64,000 bases of DNA from Geodermatophilaceae bacterium URHB0062. Its GTDB lineage: Bacteria; Actinomycetota; Actinomycetes; Mycobacteriales; Geodermatophilaceae. Both the position numbers and the translations under genes were made by a program. The stretch is taken from assembly GCA_000620185.1 (NCBI GenBank), contig JHVO01000008.1:186001-250000 (forward strand). The letters are read 5' to 3'. The number at the start of each line of letters is the position of its first letter. Within the stretch, counting starts at the first letter, position 1. The notes below the pieces were generated by a model. It saw only the letters and a program-made list of their open reading frames with translations. It did no database searches and was not told the DNA's origin. Positions 34,435 through 42,908 of this stretch are shown in pieces.

Positions 34435-34458
34435 CGGCACTTATGGCCATAAGTGCCG
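34435..34458. repeat. Perfect 24-bp palindrome downstream of glnA2
   Basis: The half-site CGGCACTTATGG (34435-34446) is followed immediately by its exact complement CCATAAGTGCCG (34447-34458). With no loop, it is better suited to protein binding as a dimer site than to an RNA hairpin. It sits 11 bp after the glnA2 stop and 30 bp before the amidotransferase start. It could be an operator for that gene or a dispersed genomic palindrome. Confidence 0.85.
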
Positions 34459-34487
34459 CAGGTGGGCGGGGAACTAGTGTCGACGGC

Positions 34488-35219
34488 GTGACCCGCCTGC
34501 TCGTCGTCGTGCCCGACGAGTCCGATCCGCCCGCGCGACTCGGCGACTGGCTGCGCGAGGCCGGCATGGAGCTTGACGAGCGGCACCTGGGCACCGGCGA
34601 CGTCCTGCCCGCCGACCTCGGCGGCTTCGACGGGCTGGTCGTGCTCGGCGGGGCGCAGTCGGCTCTGGACGACGAGACGACGAGCCCCGAGCTGGTCGGC
34701 GTCCGCTCGCTGCTGAAGCAGGCGCTCGAGGCCGATCTGCCCACCCTCGCGATCTGCCTGGCAGCCCAGCTGCTCGCCGATGTGGGCGGAGGCGCGGTGC
34801 GCAGGGGCGTCGACGGGCCCGAGGTCGGCGCGACCCTCGTCGCCAAGCGCGACGCCGCCGACGCCGACCCCGTCTTCGGGCCGCTGCCGTTGTCGCCGGA
34901 CGTGATCCAGTGGCACCACGACGAGATCGCCGAGCTGCCCACCGGGGCGACGCTGCTGGCGAGCAACCCGTTCTACGCCAACCAGGCCTTCCGCGTCGGC
35001 CGGCACGTCTACGCGCTGCAGTTCCACATCGAGACGACGCCGGAGCGGGTGCGGCAGTGGGCGGCCGACGACCCGGTGGGCGTCGCGGCGGCCCCCCACG
35101 ACGTCGAGACGATCTGCCTTCGCTCGGACGCCGCCCACGCCGACGTGCGGGAGGCCTGGCAGCCCTTCACCGCCCGGTTCGCCGACCTCGTCCGCGCCCA
35201 CGCGAGCCGGGCCGCCTGA
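34488..35219 (+). CDS. Class I glutamine amidotransferase-like protein
   Basis: A 243-residue GATase1 domain: FDGLVVLGGAQSALDD (oxyanion region), nucleophile Cys in LAICLAAQLLADVGGG (about 99-114), and His/Glu in VYALQFHIETTPERV. It resembles GMP-synthase-like free-standing amidotransferases that hydrolyse gamma-glutamyl amides. GTG 34488 is used. An ATG at 34443 in frame lies inside the 24-bp palindrome. It is placed between glnA2 and glnE, 4 bp ahead of glnE, which ties it to glutamine metabolism. Confidence 0.85.
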   Translation: MTRLLVVVPDESDPPARLGDWLREAGMELDERHLGTGDVLPADLGGFDGLVVLGGAQSALDDETTSPELVGVRSLLKQALEADLPTLAICLAAQLLADVGGGAVRRGVDGPEVGATLVAKRDAADADPVFGPLPLSPDVIQWHHDEIAELPTGATLLASNPFYANQAFRVGRHVYALQFHIETTPERVRQWAADDPVGVAAAPHDVETICLRSDAAHADVREAWQPFTARFADLVRAHASRAA

Positions 35220-35223
35220 CGCC

Positions 35224-38200
35224 GTGACCGCAGAGGTGGAGGTTCCGCGGCGCGCCGTCGTCCGGCTGGCCCGGTTCGGCTTCGAGGACGGCGAACGCGC
35301 CGCCCGCCTGCTCTCCGACCCCGCCCTCGGGTTGTGGGACCTCGAGCGCAACGAGCCAGCCGACCCCGAGGCCGGACCGGTGGTCGCGGCGCTGGCGCGG
35401 ACCGGCGACCCCGACCTCGCAGTCCGCTCGCTGCACCGCCTCGTGGAGGCCCTCGACGCCACCGACGCCACCGGGGCGTCGGCCGCGACCATGCTGGCGG
35501 GCCTGCGCGGCTCCGCCCTGCTGCGCGGTCGCCTCCTCTCGGTGCTCGGCGCGAGCTCCGGCCTGGCCGACCACCTCGCCGCCCACCCCGGGGACTGGAC
35601 GGTCCTGGACGACGACGCCGACGGGCACCCCGCCGGCGCGGCCGGACCGTCGGCGCGCGAGCTCGAACGCCAGATGCTCGAGGCGATCGGCGCCGATCCC
35701 GACGACCCGCCATGGGGGGTGCGCCTGGGCAAGGGGGCGCCCGACGCGTCGCCGGAGCGCATCGGCGCCCTCCGGCAGGCCTACCGGCGGTCGATCCTGT
35801 CGCTGGCCGGCCGCGACCTCGGCGACGGGCTGCCGGCCGAGGAGGCCGCCGCCGAGCTCGCCGACATCGCGGCCGCCGTCCTGACCGCCGGCCTGGCGCT
35901 GGCCGTCGCGGAGCAGCCGTCGTCCGCCGCACCGTGCCGCCTGTCGGTCATCGCCATGGGCAAGACGGGGGGCCGCGAGCTGAACTACGTGAGCGACGTC
36001 GACGTCGTCTTCGTCGCCGAGCCGGTGGATCCCAGCGATCCGGAGAGCCCGGCGATCGCGTCGGCGACGAAGACCGCCGCGGCCCTCATGCGGATCTGCC
36101 GGGAGGCGGCCTGGGAGGTCGACGCGGCGCTGCGTCCCGAGGGCAAGGCCGGCGCGCTCGTGCGTACCCTCTCCGGTCACCGGGCCTACTACGAGCAGTG
36201 GGCCAGCACCTGGGAGTTCCAGGCCCTGCTCAAGATGCGGCCGGTGGCCGGGGATCCGCACCTCGGGCGCGCCTACGTCGAGGCGCTCTGGCCGCTGGTG
36301 TGGACGGCCGGCGACCGCCCCGGGTTCGTCGGCGAGGTGCAGGCCATGCGGCGGCGGGTCGAGGCGAACATCCCGCCGGCCCAGGCGGAGCGGGAGCTCA
36401 AGCTCGGGCGCGGCGGCCTGCGCGACGTCGAGTTCGCCGTCCAGCTGCTGCAGATGGTGCACGGCCGGGCCGATCCCGCGCTGCGGGTCGGCGGCACCCT
36501 GCCCGCGCTGCACGCCCTGTCGGCCGGCGGATACGTCGGCCGGGACGACGCCGCGACCCTGATCGCCTCGTACCGCTTCCTGCGCACCGTCGAGCACCGG
36601 TTGCAGCTGCTCCGCCTGCGCCGGACCCACCTGTTGCCCACCGACGAGCAGCAGCTGCGCTGGCTGGCCCGCTCGCTGGGCTACAAGCCCGACGCGCGGG
36701 GGAGCGCGGTCGACGTGCTGCGGGCGGAGCTGAACCTGCACACGCGCGAGGTGCGCCGGCTGCACGAGAAGCTGTTCTACCGGCCGCTGCTCTCGGCCGT
36801 GGCGCGCGTGCCGGGCGAGCAGCTGCAACTGGGCTCGAAGGCGGCCGGGGACTGGCTGCGGGCCCTCGGCTTCGCCGACCCCGAGGCGGCGCTGCGGCAC
36901 CTCGCCGCGCTCACCGGCGGGGTCTCGCGGTCGGCCTCGATGCAGAAGTACCTGCTCCCGGTCCTGCTGCAGACCTTCGCCTCCTGCCCGAGCCCCGACG
37001 CGGGGCTGCTGGCCTACCGGCAGGTCAGCGAGGCGCTCGGCGGCAACCAGTGGTTCCTGCGGCTGCTGCGGGACGAGGGCCAGGTGGCGGAGCGGCTGGC
37101 GCAGCTGCTCGGCTCCAGCCAGTACGTCGCTGCCCTGCTCACGCGGACGCCGGAGGCCCTGCGGATCCTGGCCGGCGACAGCGAACTCGAACCCCGCTCC
37201 GCGGCGGCGCTGGCGGGGGCGTGGGGCCAGGCGGCCGGTCGCGCGCCCGATCCGCAGGCCGGCATCCGGGTGCTGCGGGGTCTGCGCCGTCAGGAGCTGC
37301 TGCGCGTGGCCGCCGCCGACCTGCTCGGCCGGCTGGACGTCGTCCGCGTCGGGCACGCGCTCACCGACATCGCCGTGGCCACCCTGCAGGTGGGCCTGGA
37401 CGTGGCCCGCCGGGCGTACGCCGCCGAGGCCGGCATCGACGTGGTCGAGATCCCCATGGACCTGGCGGTCATCGGCATGGGGCGGCTCGGCGGGGGCGAG
37501 ATGGGCTACGGCTCCGACGCCGACGTCCTCTTCGTACACCGGCCGCGGGAGGGTGCCGACGAGAGCCGGGCGTCCGCGGCCGCCAACGCCGTCGCGCACA
37601 CCCTGCGCCGCCTGCTCAGCGAGCCCGCGCCCGACCCCGCGTTCGAGGTGGACGCAGACCTGCGGCCCGAGGGACGGCAGGGCGCCCTGGTCCGCAGCCT
37701 GTCGGCGTTCCGCGAGTACTACGAGCGCTGGGTCTCGGTCTGGGAGGTCCAGGCGCTGCTGCGGGCGGTGCCGGTCGCCGGCGACGTGGGCCTGGGCGCC
37801 GACTTCGTGGCGATGATCGACCCGATCCGGTACCCCGCCGTTGCGCTGACCCAGGAGCAGGTCGCCGAGATCCGCCGGATCAAGGCCCGGGTGGAACGGG
37901 AGCGGTTGCCCCGCGGCGCGGACCCGGCGACCCACACCAAGCTCGGGCGCGGCGGCCTGGCCGACGTCGAGTGGACGGTGCAGCTGCTCCAGCTGCAGCA
38001 CGCCGCCGACGTCCCGGCCCTGCGGCTGCCCTCCACGGTCGAGGGGCTGGAGGCGCTCCGGGAGGCCGGCGTGCTCGACGTCGGGCAGGCGGAGGCCCTC
38101 CGGTCGGCGTGGGAGCTCGCGTCGCGGGCGCGCAACGCCATCTTCCTGGTGCGCGGCCGCCCCAGCGACCAGCTGCCCCGTCCGGGCCTGGAGCTCGCCG

Positions 38201-38331
38201 GCGTGGCGCGGGCCTGCGGCTACGGGCCGGACGCCGACCCGGGACAGTTCCTCGACGACTACCGCCGCATCTCCCGACACGCGCGGACCGTCGTCGAGCG
38301 CGTGTTCTACGGGCAGGCCGCCACCGGCTGA
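35224..38331 (+). CDS. glnE: Glutamine synthetase adenylyltransferase/deadenylase
   Basis: A 1035-residue enzyme with two nucleotidyltransferase halves. Active-site motifs are MGKTGGRELNYVSDVDVVFV (about 245-264, deadenylylating half) and MGRLGGGEMGYGSDADVLFV (about 752-771, adenylylating half). Each is followed by a GlnD-UR-type helical domain with LKLGRGGLRDVEF and TKLGRGGLADVEW. It attaches AMP to, or removes it from, type I glutamine synthetase in response to nitrogen status. GTG start. Full length for the family. Its usual target GlnA1 is outside this window. Confidence 0.96.
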   Translation: MTAEVEVPRRAVVRLARFGFEDGERAARLLSDPALGLWDLERNEPADPEAGPVVAALARTGDPDLAVRSLHRLVEALDATDATGASAATMLAGLRGSALLRGRLLSVLGASSGLADHLAAHPGDWTVLDDDADGHPAGAAGPSARELERQMLEAIGADPDDPPWGVRLGKGAPDASPERIGALRQAYRRSILSLAGRDLGDGLPAEEAAAELADIAAAVLTAGLALAVAEQPSSAAPCRLSVIAMGKTGGRELNYVSDVDVVFVAEPVDPSDPESPAIASATKTAAALMRICREAAWEVDAALRPEGKAGALVRTLSGHRAYYEQWASTWEFQALLKMRPVAGDPHLGRAYVEALWPLVWTAGDRPGFVGEVQAMRRRVEANIPPAQAERELKLGRGGLRDVEFAVQLLQMVHGRADPALRVGGTLPALHALSAGGYVGRDDAATLIASYRFLRTVEHRLQLLRLRRTHLLPTDEQQLRWLARSLGYKPDARGSAVDVLRAELNLHTREVRRLHEKLFYRPLLSAVARVPGEQLQLGSKAAGDWLRALGFADPEAALRHLAALTGGVSRSASMQKYLLPVLLQTFASCPSPDAGLLAYRQVSEALGGNQWFLRLLRDEGQVAERLAQLLGSSQYVAALLTRTPEALRILAGDSELEPRSAAALAGAWGQAAGRAPDPQAGIRVLRGLRRQELLRVAAADLLGRLDVVRVGHALTDIAVATLQVGLDVARRAYAAEAGIDVVEIPMDLAVIGMGRLGGGEMGYGSDADVLFVHRPREGADESRASAAANAVAHTLRRLLSEPAPDPAFEVDADLRPEGRQGALVRSLSAFREYYERWVSVWEVQALLRAVPVAGDVGLGADFVAMIDPIRYPAVALTQEQVAEIRRIKARVERERLPRGADPATHTKLGRGGLADVEWTVQLLQLQHAADVPALRLPSTVEGLEALREAGVLDVGQAEALRSAWELASRARNAIFLVRGRPSDQLPRPGLELAGVARACGYGPDADPGQFLDDYRRISRHARTVVERVFYGQAATG

Positions 38332-38451
38332 GCGCGCCGCGCGACAGGGTCTGGCGGGTCCTCGGCATCCGGAGCACGCTGGTCGCGGCCCGCACCGCGG
38401 TAGCCGGAGGGCAGCACGGGGGAGCGGTTGCGGCCCGTTGCGGAGGTCCGC

Positions 38452-39279
38452 ATGTCACCCACCCTCGGGCGCTCGGTCGCCGCAGAGTTCCTGGGCACCG
38501 CCGTCCTCGTCTTCGTCGCCGTCGGTTCTGCGGTCGCCGGTATCAAGACGATCGGCGAGTTCGGGGTTGCGTTCGCCTTCGGCCTGACCCTGCTGGCGCT
38601 GGCCTACGCGATCGGTCCGGTCTCGGGGTGTCACATCAATCCCGCGGTGACCCTCGGGGTGCTGCTCTCGCGCGGGATGACGACGACCGAGGCGGCCTAC
38701 TTCTGGATCGCGCAGTTCGCCGGCGGCATCGCCGGGGCCGCGCTGCTGCGGCTGCTCACCAGCGGTTTCGGGGACATGACCGATCAGACCGGCGTGCTCG
38801 GCGCCAACGACTACGGAGCCACCATCAGTCTGGGCGGTGCCCTCGTCCTCGAGGTGCTGCTCACGTTCGTCTTCGTCGCGGTCATCCTGCTGGTCACCGG
38901 CAAGGCGGCCGCGCCGGGCTTCGCCGGGCTCGCCATCGGGCTCACCCTCACGGCCGTGCACCTGATCGGCATCCCGCTCACCGGGACGTCGGTCAACCCG
39001 GCCCGCTCACTCGGCCCGGCCCTGTTCGCCGGCGGCGCGCCGCTCGCCCACGTCTGGCTGTTCATCGTGGCGCCGCTCATCGGTGGCGCGCTCGCGGTGG
39101 TCGCCGTGCGGGCGATCTCCGTCCCGCTCGAGCCCGCCGGGGCGGTGGTGGCCACCGCCGACGAGACCGGGGCCCAGGTGCCCCGGGAGGAGCGGCCCGT
39201 GACGATCCCGCCACCGGCGACCGCGCATGACGACGGGACGGTCCGCGCGCCGTCCGGTCCTCCGGAACCGCCCGGCTGA
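38452..39279 (+). CDS. Aquaporin (MIP family), AqpZ-like
   Basis: A 275-residue channel with six helices and the two pore NPA boxes: HINPAVTLG (about 63-71) and SVNPARSLGPALF (about 182-194). The selectivity-filter Arg follows the second NPA. The water-channel His is in AVHLIGIPLTGTSVN. A charged C-terminal tail of about 45 residues is unusual in length. The ATG at 38452 follows GGAGG at 38442-38446. It would conduct water, and perhaps small solutes. Confidence 0.92.
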   Translation: MSPTLGRSVAAEFLGTAVLVFVAVGSAVAGIKTIGEFGVAFAFGLTLLALAYAIGPVSGCHINPAVTLGVLLSRGMTTTEAAYFWIAQFAGGIAGAALLRLLTSGFGDMTDQTGVLGANDYGATISLGGALVLEVLLTFVFVAVILLVTGKAAAPGFAGLAIGLTLTAVHLIGIPLTGTSVNPARSLGPALFAGGAPLAHVWLFIVAPLIGGALAVVAVRAISVPLEPAGAVVATADETGAQVPREERPVTIPPPATAHDDGTVRAPSGPPEPPG

Positions 39280-39291
39280 CGCGGCCCCGAC

Positions 39292-39312
39292 CCCCGGACG
39301 GGTGGTCCGGGG
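39292..39312 (+). terminator. Hairpin after the aquaporin gene
   Basis: CCCCGGAC (39292-39299) and GTCCGGGG (39305-39312) pair around a 5-nt loop, 12 bp after the aquaporin stop. There is no T-run, as is usual in such GC-rich genomes. Confidence 0.6.
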
Positions 39313-39346
39313 TGTGGCCGTCGGTTCGGCGGGGCATCGGGCCGAC

Positions 39347-39667
39347 GTGAGCCGTCCACTGCCCGACCTCGACATCTCCGAGGGTGACGACGCAGCGCCG
39401 TCGCACGCCTCCGGCGCCACCATCACGCCCTACCGGGACGGGCCGCTGATCGTCCGCGGGGACTTCCGGCTGCTCGACCAGGACGGCGTCGAGATCGATC
39501 CCGGCCGCGAGACCATCGCCCTGTGCCGGTGTGGCAAGTCGGGCATCAAGCCGTTCTGCGACGGCTCGCACAAGCGGTCGGGCTTCTCCGCGCCGAGCGC
39601 GCCCAGCCGGCCGCGACCAGCGGCGCAGATCCTGCGCGAGGCACGTCGCGGCGACGCCCGGAGCTAG
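39347..39667 (+). CDS. CDGSH-type iron-sulfur protein
   Basis: A 106-residue protein. CRCGKSGIKPFCDGSHKRSG (about 64-83) is a complete CDGSH motif: three Cys and one His that hold a redox-active, pH-labile 2Fe-2S cluster. The preceding strands (TPYRDGPLIVRGDFRLLDQD) are typical of MitoNEET-like bacterial proteins. GTG 39347 is chosen over longer frames. It is close to, and convergent with, the iron-containing redox enzyme, its likely partner. Confidence 0.88.
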   Translation: MSRPLPDLDISEGDDAAPSHASGATITPYRDGPLIVRGDFRLLDQDGVEIDPGRETIALCRCGKSGIKPFCDGSHKRSGFSAPSAPSRPRPAAQILREARRGDARS

Positions 39668-39990
39668 GCGGTCCGCTCGAACGCCTTCGCCATCTGTACC
39701 TGCTCCTCGAGCACCTGCCCGATGCGCGCCTGCACGGCGTCGAGCTCGCCGATGACCTCGCTGGTGGCCAGGATCCCGGCCGACACCGACCGGCTGCCCT
39801 GGATGTCGGCCACCGGCGTGCGGGAGCGGAGCGCCTGCCCGCCGTACCCGGCGCCCTCGATCAGGGCGGCGTCGACGTTCCAGTCGGCCGCCATCGCCTC
39901 CGCCAGGTCGCCCTGGGTCACGCGCAGGACGAACCCGCCCCCCGTGGTCGGGCAACCAGGCGATGTTGAGCCGGAACCGTTCCGTATCAG
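39664..39990 (-). pseudogene. Remnant or frameshifted small protein gene
   Basis: On the minus strand a natural-looking protein reads RFRLNIAWLPDHGG in one frame (about 39990-39944). It continues as GGGFVLRVTQGDLAEAMAAD in another frame and ends at 39664 with a helical tail (SEVIGELDAVQARIGQVLEE). The switch falls in a run of six C/G at 39938-39943, so one extra base would explain it. No start codon is found upstream before the redox-enzyme stop at 40002. Either the gene is a truncated remnant, or only an 85-residue product from GTG 39921 is made. Family unknown. Confidence 0.4.
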
Positions 39991-40001
39991 CGGTGCACGG
40001 G

Positions 40002-41015
40002 TCAGGCGGCCAGCAGGCGTGCCCCCCGCAGTGCCGAGCGCCCCGTCTCCCATGCGCCCAGGAGGTGGTGGGCGGCCACGCCGTCCATGGCCAGCGAACA
40101 GGCGGCACCGAAGAGGACGTCGTCCGTCAGCTCCGGGTCGTCGGCGACGAGGGAGCCGCACATGTCCACCGAGGCGATCTGCTCGTGGACGGCGTCGGCC
40201 TCGACGTGCTCGTCGTAGAAGACCGTCGTCCGTTCGTCGAAGCCCAGCCGCCGCAGGCCGGCCGAGTATCGGCGGCTCGGCTCCGACGACGTCATCTCCA
40301 CGGCGGCCAGGTGCCCCAGGGCGGCGCCGCGCCAGCGACGGTGCAGCCCGAACAGCGACATCGTGTTGACCGAGGCGAAGGCGGCCGCGGGTGCCTCGTC
40401 CCAGAGGGCGCCGTAGGTGGAGTCGAGCCCGAGGTCGCGCATGAGGCCGGCGAACAGCTCGCTGTGCATGCGCTCGGCCGACCCGCCGCCGTACTCGTCG
40501 GCCTGGATCTCGACCATCGCTGCCTTGGCCCGGCCGGACAGCCGCGGGACGGCGAAGGTGTGGGGGTCGGCCTCCTTGAGGTGGTAGACCGACCGCACGG
40601 TCAGGTACTCCCGCCACTGCGCCAGGGTGCCGGTCTTGGCCATGTAGGTCGACAGCGACGGACCGTCGTCCGCCGCGATGAGGGCGGCGAGCTGCCGGTC
40701 GATGGGCTCGTCGGTCACCGCGACCGTCCCGACGAGGGTCCGCAACGCCGCGAGGTGCCGGCGTTCGAGCCCGGCGCGGAGACGGAGCAGAGCGGGGTCC
40801 CACTCCCAGTCGTCGTCGACGCCGTCGAAGCCGCGGTAGTGCAGCTCGTAGCAGACGGCCAGGCTCAGCTGCAGGTCCTCGTCGGTCAGCGCGCAGGTGG
40901 CGAGGTCGCTGACACGGTCGGCGCACTCGAGGGTCGCGGCGGAGAGGGTGGTCCGGGTGGCCAGGTCGTGGCCGAGGGCTTCGCCGAGAGGGCCCCGTGG
41001 CTCGGGCAGCTGCAT
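40002..41015 (-). CDS. Iron-containing redox enzyme (haem-oxygenase-like diiron family)
   Basis: A 337-residue all-helical protein of the haem-oxygenase-like diiron family. Candidate metal ligands are in SVYHLKEADPHTFAVP, MVEIQADEYGGGSAERMHSE (E..D and H..E) and YDEHVEADAVHEQIA (E/H...D..H). Relatives catalyse oxidative cleavage or N-oxygenation reactions. The substrate is unknown. The CDGSH protein next to it could deliver electrons. It is divergent from the MFS transporter gene, with about 235 bp between. Confidence 0.85.
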   Translation of the reverse strand: MQLPEPRGPLGEALGHDLATRTTLSAATLECADRVSDLATCALTDEDLQLSLAVCYELHYRGFDGVDDDWEWDPALLRLRAGLERRHLAALRTLVGTVAVTDEPIDRQLAALIAADDGPSLSTYMAKTGTLAQWREYLTVRSVYHLKEADPHTFAVPRLSGRAKAAMVEIQADEYGGGSAERMHSELFAGLMRDLGLDSTYGALWDEAPAAAFASVNTMSLFGLHRRWRGAALGHLAAVEMTSSEPSRRYSAGLRRLGFDERTTVFYDEHVEADAVHEQIASVDMCGSLVADDPELTDDVLFGAACSLAMDGVAAHHLLGAWETGRSALRGARLLAA

Positions 41016-41250
41016 GAGCCGACCATGCCCACGACCTCGTCGATCGATGCGCCGGGACGTCGTGATGTCCCTCGCGGGGAGGAAGCGCGACCGACGTCGA
41101 GGTCAGGCCGCCGTCGCCCGAACGCGTGAACTGCACAGAAAGTTCCCCTCCGGAGATCACGGATCGTCGACGGAGCGATTGATCCGGCCGCTGACCGGGA
41201 AGAGGGGGGCGGCACTTCCACCCAAGTCAGCCCAGGCCCGGAGGCGTTCA

Positions 41251-42759
41251 ATGGCGACGACCCAAGAGGCGTCGACTCCAGCACCAGGAGTCATTCGCAG
41301 TCTCATCCCGGCACGGATCGACCGACTGCCGTGGTCCCCCTTCCACACCCGCATGGTGGTCGCCCTCGGGGTCGCGTGGATCCTGGACGGGCTGGAGATC
41401 ACCGTGGCGGGGGCCGTCGCGGCCCAGCTCACCAGCAAGGACGGGCTGGGGCTGTCCACCACCCAGGTCGGCCTCATGGCCACCATCTACCTCGCCGGTG
41501 AGGTGGTCGGGGCGCTGTGGTTCGGCAGCCTGTCGGACAAGCTCGGCCGCAAGAAGCTGTTCATCGTCACGCTGGCCGTGTACCTGGTCGGTAGCGGCCT
41601 CACCGCGTTCACGCTGAACAACGGCACCGGGTGGATCGTCTTCCTGTACGCGACGCGGTTCATCGCCGGTATGGGCATCGGCGGCGAGTATGCGGCGATC
41701 AACTCGGCGATCGACGAGCTGATCCCCGCTCGGTTCCGGGGCCGCGTCGACCTCATGGTCAACGGCACCTACTGGGCCGGCGCCATCATCGGCACGCTGG
41801 GCACGTTCATCTTCCTCAACCAGCTCGAGCCGAGCCTCGGCTGGCGCATCGCCTTCCTGCTCGGCCCGGTCCTGGGCCTGGTCATCATCGTCGTCCGCCG
41901 GAACCTGCCGGAGAGCCCGCGCTGGCAGGTCATGCACGGTCACGCGGAGGCGGCCGAGGCGACGATCGACTACATCGAGCACGAGGTCGAGGAGACCGGC
42001 AAGCAGCTGCCTCCCGTGCCGGAGGACAAGGCGGTCGAGATCCAGCCGGCCGAGAAGATCGGCTACTTCGCCCTGGCCCGGGTGCTCTTCAAGGAGTACC
42101 CGCAGCGCGCGATCTACGGCGCGACGCTCATGATCACGCAGTCGTTCCTCTACAACGCGATCTTCTTCACGTACACGATCGTCCTGACCAACTTCTACGA
42201 CGTGGACGAGAAGCAGGCGCCGCTGTTCCTGCTCGCCTTCGCGGCCGGCAACCTCGCCGGGCCGTTCGTGCTGGGTCATCTGTTCGACACCGTCGGACGC
42301 AAGAAGATGATCTCCGGCACCTACATCCTGTCCGGTGTCCTGCTGGCGATCACCGCGTTCCTCTTCAAGGCCGACGTGCTGACCGCGGTGACGCAGACGA
42401 TCGCCTGGTGCCTGATCTTCTTCTTCGCCTCGGCCGGGGCGAGCGCCGGGTACCTGACCGTCAGCGAGATCTTCCCCCAGGAGGTCCGGGCGAAGGCGAT
42501 CGCCGTCTTCTTCGCGATCGCCCAGTGCTTCGGCGCCCTGGGCCCGGTCATCTACGGCGCGCTCATCGGCACGGGGGAGGACCGCGGTCCGCTGTTCTAC
42601 GGCTACCTGCTCGGGGCGGCGGTCATGATCGTGGGCGGCCTGGTCGCGGCGTTCCTCGGCGTGAACGCGGAGGGCAGGTCCCTGGAGGACGTCGCCACCC
42701 CGCTGGCGATGCGCCGCACCGGCACCCGCGCGGAGGGTGCTCGCTTCAGCACCTACTGA
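41251..42759 (+). CDS. MFS transporter (metabolite:H+ / sugar-porter type)
   Basis: A 502-residue twelve-helix transporter. FGSLSDKLGRKKLFIV is the loop 2-3 signature, FIAGMGIGGEYAAINSAIDE is the fourth-helix motif, and RNLPESPRW marks the sugar/organic-anion branch. GHLFDTVGRKKMISG is the repeat in the second half. It has a GGAGG site before ATG 41251. It lies upstream of the molybdenum hydroxylase genes and ends in a strong terminator. Import of that enzyme's substrate is possible but unproven. Confidence 0.88.
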   Translation: MATTQEASTPAPGVIRSLIPARIDRLPWSPFHTRMVVALGVAWILDGLEITVAGAVAAQLTSKDGLGLSTTQVGLMATIYLAGEVVGALWFGSLSDKLGRKKLFIVTLAVYLVGSGLTAFTLNNGTGWIVFLYATRFIAGMGIGGEYAAINSAIDELIPARFRGRVDLMVNGTYWAGAIIGTLGTFIFLNQLEPSLGWRIAFLLGPVLGLVIIVVRRNLPESPRWQVMHGHAEAAEATIDYIEHEVEETGKQLPPVPEDKAVEIQPAEKIGYFALARVLFKEYPQRAIYGATLMITQSFLYNAIFFTYTIVLTNFYDVDEKQAPLFLLAFAAGNLAGPFVLGHLFDTVGRKKMISGTYILSGVLLAITAFLFKADVLTAVTQTIAWCLIFFFASAGASAGYLTVSEIFPQEVRAKAIAVFFAIAQCFGALGPVIYGALIGTGEDRGPLFYGYLLGAAVMIVGGLVAAFLGVNAEGRSLEDVATPLAMRRTGTRAEGARFSTY

Positions 42760-42773
42760 TCGGCTCCGCGCTC

Positions 42774-42806
42774 GCGGCCCCCGGCGTCCTCGACGCCGGG
42801 GGCCGC
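42774..42806 (+). terminator. 15-bp stem terminator after the MFS gene
   Basis: GCGGCCCCCGGCGTC (42774-42788) and GACGCCGGGGGCCGC (42792-42806) pair perfectly around a 3-nt loop, 15 bp after the stop. It separates the MFS gene from the hydroxylase operon. Confidence 0.85.
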
Positions 42807-42908
42807 GGCATGTCCGCCGCCGTGGTGGCTACCGTCCGTCACCCGCGCCTGAGACGCTGTGGGTCGGGACCGGACGACGACGTCCGGCTCGGAGCGGAGG
42901 GACGGCGC

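Noticed and set aside
34443-34487. ATG 34443 as start of the amidotransferase
   Set aside because: It lies inside the 24-bp palindrome and adds 15 residues unlike the family. GTG 34488 starts directly before the first beta strand.
35167-38280. A 1037-codon open frame on the minus strand across glnE
   Set aside because: It is an antisense shadow caused by high GC. The translation is Arg/Gly/Pro-rich without domains, while the plus strand encodes a full-length GlnE with both active sites.
35334-39230. A 1298-codon plus-strand frame overlapping glnE and the aquaporin
   Set aside because: Low-complexity Arg/Ala/Gly sequence in the wrong frame. Both overlapped genes have strong family motifs.
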